The notes beneath the pieces were generated by a model that ran no database searches, was not told the DNA's origin, and worked only from the letters and a program-made list of their open reading frames with translations. A program made the position numbers and the translations under genes. Of a stretch of 64,000 nt of DNA, positions 22,754 to 36,200 are shown piece after piece. Numbering within the stretch: the first letter of the stretch is position 1; each line of letters opens with the position of its first letter. The DNA is from Jackrogersella multiformis. Lineage: Eukaryota > Ascomycota > Sordariomycetes > Xylariales > Hypoxylaceae. The stretch is from contig CADCXD010000005.1 of NCBI GenBank assembly GCA_902806575.1, forward strand, positions 434,001 through 498,000, read 5' to 3'.

Positions 22754-25238
22754 CTACTCCCCCATCCCTTTCCCCGTCCCCTTCCCCTTATCCTCCCCTC
22801 CACCCTCGCCCTCACCCACCGCCGCAAGACTCCCCACAACCTTCAACTCGGCCTTCGCAGCGCGGCTCGCGCCCTCGACCCCAACACGCTTCAGGGGCCT
22901 ATACACCGGATCCCACATCTGGTCTCTTATCCAGGCATCCAGGTCGGCGTCGGCGTCGGGGATCCCGCGCTCCGTAGCGACGCCCTCGGCGACCGCGGCG
23001 CGGATGACCTCCCTGGCGACGCGCACGCTGACGCGGCGCACGTCCTCGACGCCGGGCAGCAGGGGCGCGGTATCCGAGGCGAGCGCGGGGCTGAGGGCCG
23101 CGACGCCGCGCACGGCGGCCACGAGCATGGCGTCGGTGACTTTAGCGGCGCGGCACTGTAAAAGCAAGAGTCAGTACCTACGTAATTACTTCTTACGTCT
23201 TTGGGAAAGGGGGAGGGGGTGCTGGCATGTCTTCGGAGCAACAGCTCCGCGGTCAGCCCAATTGGAGGTGCTGAACTTAGGTAGTACTAAGACAGGCGGG
23301 GAAGAGGAAAGGAAAAGGGAGCTCTCGAGGTTAGGTACATACCAGCACGGCGCCGAGCCCGATCCCGGGGAACACGACGGAGTTATTGCACTCCGCAACA
23401 TCGACATCGACGTCAGCCCCATCCGCCCCCCAGGGCCCGCGCACAGGCGCGAAAGGCGAGCCCGTGGCCACGAGGGCGCGGCCGCGCGTCCACTTCAGCA
23501 GGTCAGCTGGCACGGCCTCATGCAGGCGCGTGGGGTTCGATAGCGGCAGGATGATGGGGCGCGGGGTGCCGGCGGCCATCTCCGCGACGACGGCCTCGGT
23601 GAAGGCGCGCGGCACCGTGGACGTGCCGATCAGCACGTTGGGGTGGACCTCGCGGACCACGGAGAGCAGGGAGGCGTCTTTGGTGGACCAGCTTGAGGAG
23701 GGTTTGGCGTAGGCGCGCTGGCCTGGGTCTAGCGTGCTGGAGGTGGTGAGGAGGCCGGGTTTGTCGATTAGCCTGTGGTGGTGGGTGGTGTTGGTTAGTT
23801 TGGACTCCGCATAATATGTATATATATGTGTGAATTGAGAGGGGGGGTCATATCACTTTTCGTACTTACCAAAGTTGCTTTGCGGCTTCCTCCTTGCTGA
23901 CGCCCCTCTCAGTAGCAATGGCATCGCGGACTTGGTCGGCAATACCGACGCCAGCGGTTCCCGCGCCGAAGATGACTATTTTGGCGTCTCGGAGCTTCTG
24001 CTTGCTCACGTGCAGTCCGGCCATGATAGCCGCCAGGGTCACACACCCGGTGCCCTGGACGTCGTCATTGAAGCAAGGGATCTCTGGTCGATAGTGGTCT
24101 AATATGCGGCGGGCTGGGTATATGATTTAGTACTAGTGCGTACCGTACCCTGCTTCTACCATCTGGGAATACTCACCATTCGTCAAGCCGAAATCCTCGA
24201 AGTGGATGTAGGCATGAGGGAACAGCTTGCGAGCAGACTGGACGAAGGTATCGACAAGCCTGTCATACTTCTCTCCGCGTTCCCGTTTCTGGCGCAGCCC
24301 GAGATACAGGTCGTCGTTGAGGAGGTTTTCGTTGTCTGTTCCGCAGTCGAGCACAACGGGCAAGGTTCGGTTGGGATGGATCCCGGCGCAGAGCGTTGTG
24401 AGCACAAGCTTTGCAACGGAGATAAGGATTCCGCCTGCGCCTTGATCTCCTATTCCGAGGATCTCTTCGCCATCTGAGTTTGGTGAGTATATATGTCATT
24501 GGTATATGTAGGAAATCGAGCATTCCTTCGTGTCGGCTAGGAATACATACCTGTCACGACTATGTAGTCGATGTCCTCAGGCTTACCCCATTGAGATAAG
24601 TCGTGAGAGACTCTATCGATATCATTGATGTTTAGGAAGCACCCCTCGGGACGCCGGAATAGGCGGGAGAAGTTTTGAATTGCATCACCTTCAGTCGGCG
24701 TGTATATGACACTGAACATTTCCTTCAAGTGGTCGTGTAGAAGCTGCAAAGAATCAGTATGGCAAACTACATGTTCCGAGATGGAGACTTGAGACGGAGC
24801 CCCTTTGTAATGGTCTATGGACACACGAGAAACGAGTATGGCAGCAGGTTAAGATGATCTCACCCTGAAGTACAAAACCAAGTTTTGTTCCTTGAGCGAG
24901 GTCAGGAAGGTGTTCTTGGCCAGGTTGTCATGTCTAGAAGAGTACTGCTGGTATGCACGTTCGACCTGCTGTTCGAGGGTTTGGATGCCAGTAGGTAGCA
25001 GACCAGTGAGGTTAAACTCTTGTCTCTCTTCAGTGGAGTGTGCAGAGCCGCGATTGAAGTAGGGGGTGTTCAGCAGCACTGTTCCGGATACAGCGCATTC
25101 TATTGGACCACTGGTGCTTAGAGGTAGATGCGAGAACTTGGACTGGGCATGCGCCGGCATCTTGGCGGTACTGTGGAAGGTTACGCGATTTAAATATTGA
25201 CGTTTAAAGGCTCGTAAGAATGGACGAGTAAAATACAT
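22754..25238 (-). CDS. NAD-dependent malic enzyme, mitochondrial
   Basis: Malic enzyme converts malate to pyruvate and CO2 with NAD(P)H formation. Six exons: 24864-25238, 24551-24743, 24177-24473, 23870-24113, 23343-23772 and 22754-23155, about 646 residues. The N terminus MYFTRPFLRAFKRQYLNRV is Arg-rich with no acidic residues, a good mitochondrial presequence. Family motifs in order: LTGLLPTGIQTLEQQ, MFSVIYTPTEGDAIQ with the catalytic Tyr, DGEEILGIGDQGAGGI, the HFEDFGLTNARRIL metal site, PCFNDDVQGTGCVTLAA, the Rossmann motif IVIFGAGTAGVGIAD, LIDKPGLLTT, IILPLSNPTRLHEA and VAECNNSVVFPGIGLG. The last 30 residues are a Gly/Lys/Glu tail not usual for the family. Exons 5 and 6 are much more GC-rich than exons 1-4. 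NAD rather than NADP preference is inferred from overall similarity. Confidence 0.92.
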
Positions 25239-26908
25239 CAAAATATAAATATATTAAACTGATCAGGCTGTTATGAATATCTAACGTAGGTGAAGTAGAA
25301 AGAGATACCTTAGGTAGGTATGTAGCGGTCGTTCCGAAGTTGACAAGCGGTAATAATGTCCATCAATCTTGAAGCATTTAGAGAAGAGATATCATATCAT
25401 GTAAAACGCGTACTTGCCCGTCTAGGTAGATACACATGTAAGATACCTTACAAGTAACAGGTTTTAGACAGAAGATGGAAGTGAACCGACGTGGAGTGAC
25501 GTCGTCCAACGTCCCGAAGGAGAGGTGACGAATGAAATCCCCTCGGCTGACGGGGATCACCGTTGCTTTAAACCTAGTCGGAGCTAGACGTCACAAAGGA
25601 AAAGGGAAAAAAGGGGAACCTATGAAGATTGAAATGTGGGAGCTCTTGGAGCCTCGCTCATGTGAGATATCGTAACGTCAAGAAAACGTAAGCACGAGAT
25701 GAGCGCGGACTATGATGGTCCATACCTAGGTAGGTATTGATTCACTCTTGCAGCAATTCTTTCTACGGACGATGAGAACATCATCCGGCCTCGTATAACC
25801 AAGCCCTCTCAGGACCACGACGCAAGACGCATCACGGTAGGAAGATCGATCAGATGAAAGACTCGTATGTTTTCGAGTGGCTGGTTACAAGGTCTTTGCT
25901 GCGGGTTTAAATGAAATGAAATTGAAGTTGAAATTGAAAGAACCAAACCTTTTAGTAACGCATATGAATACACCTTTTATTTCTCGGCATTAAGTGATGC
26001 TATTCTTCACAGGAAACCGAAGACTTTGATTGAATGAGAAGAACTTTGAATTAACTGAAGAGAAATTTTCTTAATGGGCTCTATTAGAATACTACAGCAC
26101 GGACCATCTAAGACACAACTAACCTAGCGTTAGTGTATTTTAGTGGAACCTTCTTGCCAGCTGACTACAACTGAAACGGACCGTCTATCATGGACTTTAT
26201 ACCCCTATTCATTACTCGGACACCTATTAAATAAGCTGTAAGGAATAAGATAATTTAGTAAGAAGCAAGCATACTCATATGCTTATATACTAGCCCTAGA
26301 TACTAATTACATTCATAGCAAAATCAATCACTCATTGAGGAAACTTCACCGCGCCCGAATGGTTAAACGGAAACAATCCAGCAACTAGGTCCGTCATTTA
26401 TACATGCTCGTTTCTATGAATAATACACCACCCGATACACAACTATGATGCTTAGCAGTTATCTTACTTTTATCCCATCTCTCCCATATTTCTTCTATTA
26501 CACTTCTTCTAATAAACTTGTAAAGTTTCGACGGATCCATGTCACAAAGGGCTAAGCATTTACTTATTAAACATGGGTAGATGTTTAGATAATACTCATA
26601 ACGTCATTGAGAGTGATTAATAGAAACGCAATTCTCTTGCTCATGCTCATGTCTACTTTAACCATGAAATCCGATCCACGCTCAAACCCAAACCCCAGCG
26701 CGCAATGATTCACAACCTTATCAAAGGTACCTACCAAGTAGGTATCAAAAAGAGGCAGGTACCTAGGCCAGTACCCAATCACCAGGCGCCAACACCCTTC
26801 CCTTTCCCCTTCCCCTTCCTCTTCCTTCTCTCGCCACTCCACTCCATTAGCCCAAATGCCCCCTCGAAGTAAAGAGATCTACGGCTACGACTTCATCAGC
26901 CAGCGTCC
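25239..26908. other. Intergenic upstream of malic enzyme
   Basis: About 1.67 kb, AT-rich, between the malic enzyme start and the 3' end of the GRDP gene. It contains a GAAATTGAAGTTGAAATT-type short repeat near 25915-25940 and CTAGG motifs near 25725 and 26760. No supportable gene or RNA. Confidence 0.5.
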
Positions 26909-29707
26909 CTAACAGCCGCCGCCGCCTCCGCCACCGCACTACGACATAGGTGTTAGTTTAACTTAAGCCTTGTGGATGAAAGAAACAAATGAGCACCTCT
27001 TCAAAACCGAAACCCATGCCGAAATTGAAAGGGGGACAGGAATCAGAAAAGGAAAAGGATCGGGAAAAGGAAAGAAGTCGTGACTTACCCCTCCTCCGCC
27101 GCCTCCGCCGCCACCACCACAGCCTCCACCTCCACCTCCACAACCGCCGCCGCCGCCGCCGCCGCCGCAAGCCACGCCTGAGGGACCGCACTATAGCGAG
27201 AGAGCCAAGATTAGCATTTTTTCACACATCAAACACATTACGATCTTAGATAGAGAAAAGAGAAAGGTCAAACTCACCCCACCGCCACCGCCACACCCGC
27301 CACTCCCTCCGCACCCTCCACCGCCCTGTCCACAAGCGCCAGCCACGCAAGCGCCCTGCCCTCCCTGCCCGGCCGTCGCCGCGCCGGGGTCGCCGTAGGG
27401 GTAGAACCCAGGCGTGAAGTACATGGGGTAAACATAGGGGCCGTACAGCATGTAAGGGTATCCCCAGTAACTATAGTAGTACTCGTCGCGGGACGGTAGG
27501 TCGCGGCCCTTTCTCTTAGCGCGCTTCTTCGCCCTTTCGAAGCTCTTGTCGAGGTGCTCCTGGTGCGCGAGGTGCATGCGGAAGTTGACGGCGTTGCGGC
27601 GCTCGTCCGCGTCTTGGAAGTGCACGCTGTTGTGCGCCGAGATGTGCGCGCTGTTGTCTGGAGGGCAGAGCGAGGCCCGACCTGAGGTGTGGAAGGATTC
27701 GGAGACTAAGGGTGTAGTTAGTATTGGGATTACGTGGCATTAACCAAGAACCAAGATGGCTCCGTGTAATAGGAGCTGGAGGACGTACTTTTCTCGTTCT
27801 TCGATACTTTGAGGATACTCCCCACATTGGAGACGTGTGCGGCTCGGATAGACTCGCAGTACCAACAAGTACATTCCGAGTAGACCTCGCCGAAGACCTC
27901 TTGGTAAGTTTTGCTCGTCCACTCGAAGGCGGTAGATAATTTGCTCTCGTCGATCTTGTCGTCGTGGTCGATCAGCTGGCGCGTCGCCTCATACATGTAT
28001 TTAGTGTACACCGGAGGACTGAGCTGGTGCGTATGCCACGCCAAGTCGACGTCGAGGGTTGGAACGACAACTTGTTGCGGATGCAATCTCATTAGCTTAA
28101 TGAAGCGCCCGTATTTCTGGATTAACCGCGCCATCGTGTCTCGGGCTGCTGGACTGTGAAGCCAGTCGATCTGTAGAGATGATAAGCGAGATACTCTGGG
28201 TAAAGGGATGTAATTTTGTGATGGTGCGGACATACCTTGGTCATCTTTTCGACGAATATACCTTGACGCATGACCGCGCCACCGAGCTCGAGCGCAAAGG
28301 GTGAGGGATTTCCCCAGTAACGCGACATCATTTTCCTCGTATGCGCTCGAGCACCTGCTCCGATCCGGTAGCGCTTTATTACATCCCGTCCCGTCACATG
28401 CTCGACCTCTTTGATGGCCGCGTCGTCCTTCAGTGCTGTTTCGATGATAACGCGAACATTGTTCATCGATGGCGTTGGGGACTTGTCGGGATTAGTCAGC
28501 TGTAGCAGCTTGCTGCGAAGGTGTTTCCTGATCAACCGGTTCGGAAATGTACGCTCGTGCCTGTCCTTGGCCATGATGGTCCGGGGCAGCGCCTTTGGCA
28601 ATCCCGTGGCGTTTTCTAGTATGGTGCCAGGCATAGGTCGGCTATGAGAAAGCAGCAGTCGGACATCCTTCACAAACTTGGCGACCTCGAGGAACTCCCG
28701 CGTGAGAGTCCGTCCGCATTTCGAACAGACATATGTAAAATTGCCATCCCCATAACCCTCACCGAGCAAGCTGGGATCAGGACCGTCATAGTCTTCAGGT
28801 AGCCTGCAGGTTGTCCAGGGTATTTGGTGAGTTTGGGAGCAGCTTGGACACTTCAGAGTTTTAAATATCGGGTCTTCGACGTTGTCCCACTTAAGGCCTA
28901 TGATATTTTCCCATGCGTTTTTGCATTCTTTCGAGACGTTGTATTCGAAATTAGTATCAATCGCATCGTTAACGAGTTTCCACGGCATGCCACCCATCCA
29001 CAGCCCATTCAGGCAAGATAGGATGCAGTCTTCGAGATATGCTCTGGGGTTGAGCATATGAGAGTGCCAGACCATTAAGACATCTGTTCATGTTAGTTCT
29101 AGGTACATAATTCTGGGTGGGTGATGTCTGTATCGCGATACATACCCAAAGGTGGTAGTATATTTTCTCCCCACGGGAGAGGAGTCCCTTGAGTTGTGAA
29201 CTTGGTATACGTCTCAGACTCCTCTTCCATATTGTACATGGTCAGATGGCTCTTAGAGAGCTTGCTCCACCATACCTCATACCGATCTACGGCTCTTGCG
29301 ACGAAAAGAGCCCATCTTTTCTCGCGGACTGAAGCCAGACGCTTACCAGTCTCGTCTTCGAGCTTTAAGTTCTTCTCGACGGCCTTGGACTTCTTATCAT
29401 GCTCCGAAAGAACACGGCTGTCGAAGAGACCCCACAAACCGTCGGTATAGCCAATGTCTTCTTTCAAGTTCTGAAAAGCTGCGAGTAGCTTGAGGTGTGC
29501 CAAACACGTATCGGCAGTGGGTGCTGAAGGGCGACTTGAGAGGGTAAGAGACTCGAATGCGGAATTCAAGTGATCAGCGGAACCAGCTGGAAATTGATTG
29601 GATGGCGGTTGGCCATTTTCTACACTATATTGTGGCGGTGCTTCGTCATTCTTCTCCTTCATGTCCGGATTTCCGCCCGGTTTATCGACACCGTTTGTTT
29701 TATCCAT
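26909..29707 (-). CDS. Glycine-rich domain-containing protein (GRDP, DUF1399 family)
   Basis: Six exons, 29146-29707, 28236-29083, 27789-28170, 27278-27657, 27089-27190 and 26909-26938, join in phase to 767 residues. Two DUF1399-type His motifs are visible: VWHSHMLNP near residues 192-200 and LAWHTHQLSP near 513-522. Between them is a possible zinc ribbon (LKCPSCSQTH and YVCSKCGRTL). The C terminus switches to Tyr/Pro (YPYMLYGPYVYPMYF) and then to long Gly/Cys runs (CGGGGGGC type) spread over the last three exons. GRDP proteins occur in plants and fungi; plant members are linked to stress and hormone responses, and their biochemistry is unknown. The start MDKTNGVDKPGG (29707) is chosen over an in-frame ATG 15 bases upstream. 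The small phase-0 tail exons are unusual (see findings). Confidence 0.88.
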
Positions 29708-31906
29708 GATGGGATAGTACAATTATGTGTAGGTTGATGTATTGAAGTGCAATGATAGTTAGCAAGTAAGGAATAAGTAAAGTGATGAAGGATTGTCAAC
29801 AGCAATAAAGACTGCGACTTGGGATGAGACGTTAGTCTATCGAGCAAAGAAGGAGAGGCTACCTAAATGTTTCCTAACCGATGGATGTTAGAAATGTATT
29901 ATTTCTTGTTGTGTCCAACAATTACCTAGGTACCTATGAAATTAGGCGGTAGGAAGTATGAGTTTAAAGCGAGAGCATTGTTCTGGGACGGGTATACCGT
30001 ATAACTTTATATAGGTAGGAAGTAAAGCACCTCGGTCGGAGTTAAAGATGAAGTATATTTTATTGGAGTAGCTCGCTTCGTACGCCTTGTAGTGATCCCT
30101 ACCTAGGTCATAAGAATTAACCAAAAGGAATACCGAATGACCGCCACATAGTTCCGACTTAGACTTGAAGGTTCAGCTTCCTACGCTAGTGGTGGTGGTG
30201 CAAGGCATTTTACGGCAGTGGCACTGTCTACCTAGCTGCCTAGGTACCTTACAAGGTACTGAAACATAATTCTGCCTAGCCAAAAGTTCAAGGTTTAATG
30301 GGAAACCCCTAAAGAATGTTAAGATCTATGGGATCCATGGATAGGATGATATTTTGTGGAGTGACGTATTGGTGCTACGCTACACGGCGTATTCATATTA
30401 CCTGCCTGCCTGCCTATCTCTTCGACTGGCATACTATTATGTAAGCACCTAGGGTACCTAGGTACCTAGGTAGATAAGGAAGGAATGCAGCGCCCCGGCC
30501 CGTGACCTTGCCCCAGGTGAAGTTCTTTTCCAAAAATGGCCAAGAAAGCTTAAGACGACATCCTTCTCGCATCTTTTTCTCCATCTTTTCCTCCATATTT
30601 CCTCCTGCGTTTATTTGCCCTGTTTATCCAAATTGTCAGCTTGTGAAATGCAAAGATGGGCTATGTATCAAGGCAATGCGCCTATCTTATTGATATTCGG
30701 ATATTCGAATGTGTTTTATAGTTAATCATGACGAATCTCAACCCCTTGGAATTAACTTGTCTATCCGAATACGTCATGTCGTGTCGCAGTGAATACCTTC
30801 TTAGTGGTGCCTGCGACCGATCAACGCCATCGACATTTGGAATACATATCCCGGATGACCCTGTGGCTGTGGAATCCTTCTAAAGCTTCTACAGTCTTAA
30901 GGGTTTTTACCTAGCCTTGTGGGGATGTAGGTACACCATATCTTTACCAACTACCACACGGATGTGGCCAATCATAAAAGACCTACGTGTTTGAGGTTAG
31001 TACGGCTAGGGAGGATACGCAGGATACGTATTAGGACACAAGCTTTTTGGGAATGGAATGGACTGCAATCCCGTCTTGGTTTAGACACCAAAAGCATAGC
31101 ACCGTGTGGCTGTGTACTGCTCAACGGTGGACCTGTCAGCCATGCACATGTCTCGACTCGCCCTACTTACCCCTACTTACCCCAAAGACTAACCTTAGAT
31201 CGACGCTAGCACCGTTGACGATAGAGACCTCAAAACGTCCCACCATACCAAAGTTAGTATAAGTTACCGAGACTCAGCATCTCCACGATCCGCTCTCTCT
31301 CGTTAAACCGGAAGAGCGAGGAAACCTTACAAGGCTTCTTTCAATTATCACTTCAGGGCTAAATGTTTAGCTTGATCAACCTCGGTCATCTAATGCGAAA
31401 TACCTTTTTGCGGAATGCGTATTTTTTGGAATGCGCCAGTAATATACCTAGGTAGGCACATAATAACTATGGGGTTTCACCGGAAGAGAAGCAATATCGG
31501 TTGCACAATCAACATATGATGATACCTAGCATGTGGTTTTATTCCTGTTGAGTAATTGGAACCTGTCTTGGGCTTCCACTCATCTAACCTAGGACTTTGC
31601 GTGACACAGCATATACAACAAGGCTGTTGGATTACGTGTCACAGTTCAAAGAATAAAGTACACAGTTAGGTTAAGTTAATTGTTGAAAACATCGCTACCT
31701 AATATTGTTAACATAAAGGCCGATCCAGAAATCTACCTATAACATCCCCCTCAAAGATGCGCCAATAAGCCTACTCGGGCACATATCATGTATCGTGGTG
31801 TCGTATATAGTCTACCTCATTCCCGTCACTCCTGTCACTGCCGTCACCAAGCATAAGCCGACGCGGTATCATTATGTTGTCATCCTTCATCCGTCTGACG
31901 AATCTA
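29708..31906. other. Intergenic, gene-poor
   Basis: About 2.2 kb without a supportable gene, between the GRDP start and the 3' end of the next gene. It has CTAGGT clusters (29925, 30230-30250, 30450-30472, 31448), AT-rich segments, and short frames with no family resemblance. Confidence 0.5.
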
Positions 31907-33226
31907 CTATAAACCCCAGTGTCCATTCAGATCCCATTCGCCAAGGTCTGACTCGGAGACCTCATCCCATTCGTCGTCTTCATCATCTCTCACAAACATT
32001 CGTTCGGAACCTGTGCGGATCCCGGTGACGTCTGCCGCCATCCGATTAGCCACTTCATAAATAAGCTGACCAAGGGCGCGGACCGGGTCTGTGCTACTGT
32101 CGACAGCCTGGGTCTCTGTTGAGGGAGGACCCTCTAACGTTGGACTGATAGTACCAGGGGCCCGGAATGGATCATATCGACTCTCCCCATAATCCGCATT
32201 GCCACCATCAGAGTCCTCATCACCATCGGGGTATTCCATAACCTCAAAGCTGTCATAGTCGTCAGAGCTAGCGCTGATAATGCTAGACACATCCGATAAG
32301 TGGACCCAGCTAGAGCTACGACTTTCGTCAAAGACGTCAGGGTCTCGAGCGCCTCCGTTGTTAACCACATTGGTACTGTCGGAAGAATGATGCGGGCTAT
32401 TGGGGATACCATCCAGCCATTTGTAGATGTCAGGAGGTTCCCCGGGCCCGTCCTCCCTTTCCGCTTCTTTCTTATCCTCTGCTTCTTTTATATCTTCTAC
32501 TCCTTTCTTATCTTCTACTTCTTTCTTATCTTTTGCTTCTTCTCTAGCGGCGGGTTCGGCGACAGCAGTGTTTGTGGCAATCTGCGGCAGGAATATCATA
32601 TTCAGCCTCATCCGAGGACGAGCAGCAAACGTGTTCTCGAGGGTGTTAGCCCACCCGAGGATCCCCGTGTGCGGGTCGAACATGAAGTTAAAGTTCATCG
32701 ACGGCCGTGGCGCGATCCATCCCTGGATCGGGATATTCTCTAGCCAAGTGCCGAATCCGTACCGTGATAAAACGGCGATGGTGAAACGCGCCTGAGCGAC
32801 GTCGCTGCGCGGGGTGCCGGGGCGGATCGTTTGGTGGTGCTCAGGGGTACGGCGCACCTCGGGCACTCCGTGATGGTACATCCACATCAGGTCTTGCAGC
32901 ATGTAGACGAGCGTGTAGAGCCTGGAGAAGGCATACCTCTCGCGGCTGGCGATCTGGTGGATGGGCGAACGCAGCTCCCGGCCGTGCAGAATGCCAACCT
33001 GGCGGATCCAGTCGTTGGTGAGGGCGATCAAGCAATCGTCCAGGCGATCGTAGCAAGGCCTGTCCATGATGTCGCAGAGCTGGCTGGAGGTGATAAGGAA
33101 GGATTCCCACAACGACGCACTCATTTCTTTTCGCCTGATAACGAGGTCCTGGATCCATTCAGCCGGCTGGAAGGGGATCATGTAACTTGCCAAACCCCTC
33201 ATGCCGAAGTTGTAGAAGGAAGCCAT
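31907..33226 (-). CDS. Hypothetical fungal protein with a Lys/Glu repeat
   Basis: A single-exon frame of 439 residues starting at an ATG (MASFYNFGMRGLASYMIPFQ). I do not recognise a family. The N-terminal half (to about residue 220) looks globular, with Trp/Tyr/His-rich helices (YTLVYMLQDLMWMYHHG, WIAPRPSMNFNFMFDPHTGI). At about residues 225-257 a charged repeat of the form KKEVEDKKGVEDIKEAEDKK occurs, encoded by near-identical tandem units of about 24 bases (about 32455-32555). The C-terminal part is acidic and Ser/Asp-rich. No signal peptide or membrane segment is evident. The long frame and globular half support a real gene; transcription is unproven. Neighbours give no hint of function. 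Confidence 0.65.
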   Translation of the reverse strand: MASFYNFGMRGLASYMIPFQPAEWIQDLVIRRKEMSASLWESFLITSSQLCDIMDRPCYDRLDDCLIALTNDWIRQVGILHGRELRSPIHQIASRERYAFSRLYTLVYMLQDLMWMYHHGVPEVRRTPEHHQTIRPGTPRSDVAQARFTIAVLSRYGFGTWLENIPIQGWIAPRPSMNFNFMFDPHTGILGWANTLENTFAARPRMRLNMIFLPQIATNTAVAEPAAREEAKDKKEVEDKKGVEDIKEAEDKKEAEREDGPGEPPDIYKWLDGIPNSPHHSSDSTNVVNNGGARDPDVFDESRSSSWVHLSDVSSIISASSDDYDSFEVMEYPDGDEDSDGGNADYGESRYDPFRAPGTISPTLEGPPSTETQAVDSSTDPVRALGQLIYEVANRMAADVTGIRTGSERMFVRDDEDDEWDEVSESDLGEWDLNGHWGL

Positions 33227-36200
33227 GGCGCTAAACGTCTAAACAGGGGTGACTTTCAGAGTTTATGTATGTAACGACAGCCCAATGAATATTCGGGAAC
33301 TTGATTATTGTTTCAAGCTTTACGGAATCAATGAGCGGTATTATCTCCGGGCTCCTTAAGAGACAGCGAGTTGGCTTGGCGTTATTTAGTGATAAATAAA
33401 GCCTTGATGCTGCCGCTCCGTCGACTGACTGTAAATACCTAACGTGGCTAGCTCGGTGTATACTACTACCACGACGAAGCAGGTATTTGATGTGAAGATG
33501 AAAGGAATTAAAAAGTACGATGGTGGTAATAATCAGAAAGCCTGTAGCAAACTATCCAAAAGTTGGAGTGTAGGTGCAACTCAAGTTAACTTAGGGCTTT
33601 GAGTGTAGAGGGAGTAAGTTATGACTGTGAGATTGTGTTTATGTATCACTTGGTTGCAGGTAGCCTGACAGTGTAGACTATGCTGTGATGAAGAGATGGG
33701 AAGACAATGTTAGGAGATGTTTGAGGGAGACGTCCTCTTAATAACCTATCCTGGGCCCTTTCTCCGAGGCCCTTCTGATTAAGGGGAACTCAATATAGGA
33801 GCGAGTGAACTTAAACTCCCGAATAGCCCTGGAGCTCTTGATGCTTCGGAGATACGCCGACGTGTGTGGAATATAACTCGCTAACTACTAAGATCGGATT
33901 TGACTACCTACTGAAATACCTATGGAGTATAAGTTCGAAATGGTGATAGAGTTCGAAGGGCTCTGATGAAGCGTTCCTCGTCCTTCCAAACAAGCTTCAG
34001 GTTGGTAATGTAGCCCCGTGGCAAAAGCCGGCATCGCTGTTCACTTTTCCATATTGGGATATGATAGGATGTAAACGTGATAGGAAAGGCTGGTCATGGT
34101 GCATACTTTCTGATGTGTCTCGAGGCTTGCTGGTCTAAGTGATGTGTATACGGCAGGCTAGAACATGGGTTTTGGAATATAATGCTATTAACTGTGTTTA
34201 GAGAATCGATGTGACCTATGATATCAAAATATCACTCTGCGGTCAGTTGCTAGTTGTGAAGTACTCTGATTACCTTGTTCCTCCGGAGATGACTTATTTA
34301 GGGGCTAACCTAGAGGAACTATATTTAAAGCGAGTCTGTCCTCCGACTCACGGATAGGAGTCAAGACCTAGGATGGCTGGTTTTGAGAATTAAACAAAGC
34401 AAACTTTCTGTGAAAAGTATTAAATTTATTTAGAGTGATTAATAGGAAACTCAATTGGGCGAGTTAGTGATTAGAGTCGTTAGGGAGAAAAGAATAGGGG
34501 GGAGGCAAGAGCCATACATCTGGTCTATAATACTAGGCACACGTCAGTTATACTATCAACATATTTACCTAAAGTTGGCTGTATTCTCTGTAATAATTTT
34601 ACATGGAAAACAGGCATTCCATAAATCATAAAAATACACCATCGGACGATTTCCAAAGAGGAAGCATACAACTGAATGTAGCCAAGATATCTAGGTAGTA
34701 TTAAGTCAATATTCCATCTGAAGCGCAGCAGTGGGTCTCCAGGTGTCATCTCCACCATCGACACGAAATAGGAGCGCCTCCATGAGTACCTATGAAATAA
34801 GTTTTGGAAGGCTTAGCCTAGCACCGAGTGCAGACTAGGTTAAGTTTGACATATACTTCTGTGATGGGTTCAAATTTCAGGAGGTATACCGTGGAACACA
34901 ATGTAAACAATAAACAATGTAGGTTACCCAGGTAAGTTAGGTTGAAATTTAAACTTTCTCTTCAAAGTAAGGTTGGTCTGTTGCTGGGGGACCGGTTCAG
35001 ACATGAGGCTGATTTTAAGTTAAACTCTTTTTACTAGTTCCCGGGGATGTGGAAGGCGGGAATTAAGGAGAAGTATTTACACCGAATATTTAGAGACTAA
35101 ACAAGGTGTAGATTCCCCAGTAAAATCTTTTTCTTAACTAGGTACCTAGGTAGGTACATTTTTATTTCATGGGAATAATTATTTTCGAAGTGTTTGGCTT
35201 ACTCAGGTATAAAATGTGTCTGACTCCTTATTTGCCGAAGTCTCTCTGGGTACGTCGGTGCTGAGCAAACTTGAGACTTTCATTGTCTTCGGGCAATCAA
35301 CATGTAGGACTTCCAAGGTTAAGTGACTACTCATCCTGCTTAGGTACACGTAGGTATGATTATCTATTATTGGCGGCACTCGGTTAATCTGTAGCAATGT
35401 AGACTATCGATGGCCACAGTAAGATAGGAAATAGATAATTCAACCAGGGGCAATGCATGTTGGTTGTCGTGCAGAATATCCAGGAGTCCGGAACTTCTGA
35501 ACTCATTATCCTATTTTTGGCCTCGAGAGGAGGGGCTTCGACAAATCACGATTTCGAGGGTGTCAGGCGGAGAAGTGCTGGCATCAATTGCCTGCAGATA
35601 TATGCGGCCAATCACGACACCGGGGAAAATCATGTCGCCTGAAAAAAGTTCCTTTGGCAAAGCGCTCGTTTACATCATTAGTAATTAGCCAAAGAGCCTG
35701 TAGGTAGGTAAGGTTACCAGCGGTCTAATACCGGTCTCATCTATATCCCCTGGTAGACCTGCAGCCTGCATTTCCCTACGCGTACTATTCCCCTCTCCCG
35801 GGGCTACGTTATGCGAGTGTGCGGAACCAATGTCACACTGCAGATGACTACCCCGGTCCATGGGCCCGGGTCGAGAGCTACCCAGCTGCCGGTAATTCGG
35901 AAAGGAAAGGGGCGCTGTTCCTGCTTCGTCTGCTGTATGTAGGTAGCTATGCGCCGCAACACCGCATTACCTGTGTCGCTGACGAATTTCAACCTGCTTT
36001 GACATACATATTGTATATACAAGGTACCTACATACCTACAAACTAAGAGATAGGATAAGTTCCAAAGCCTCAACAACTGGCATCCTTTATACAAATTAGT
36101 TACACCTTGAATTAAGAAGACGAGGCTATCGCTACAGTGCCTAATTGCCACAACCCCAATAGCAGCCCAACTCCAGTTGTGAAACCCGTTCATGCACGCC

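Noticed and set aside
23755..23775. Suspected one-base shift at the start of malic enzyme exon 5
   Set aside because: My first reading of a T run gave an extra base, but with exon 5 ending at 23772 all phases close and the conserved LIDKPGLL motif is intact, so I attribute it to miscounting.
26349..26400. GCGCCCGAATGGTTAAACGG, tRNA-like 5' end
   Set aside because: No T arm or matching acceptor follows, so it is a chance match.
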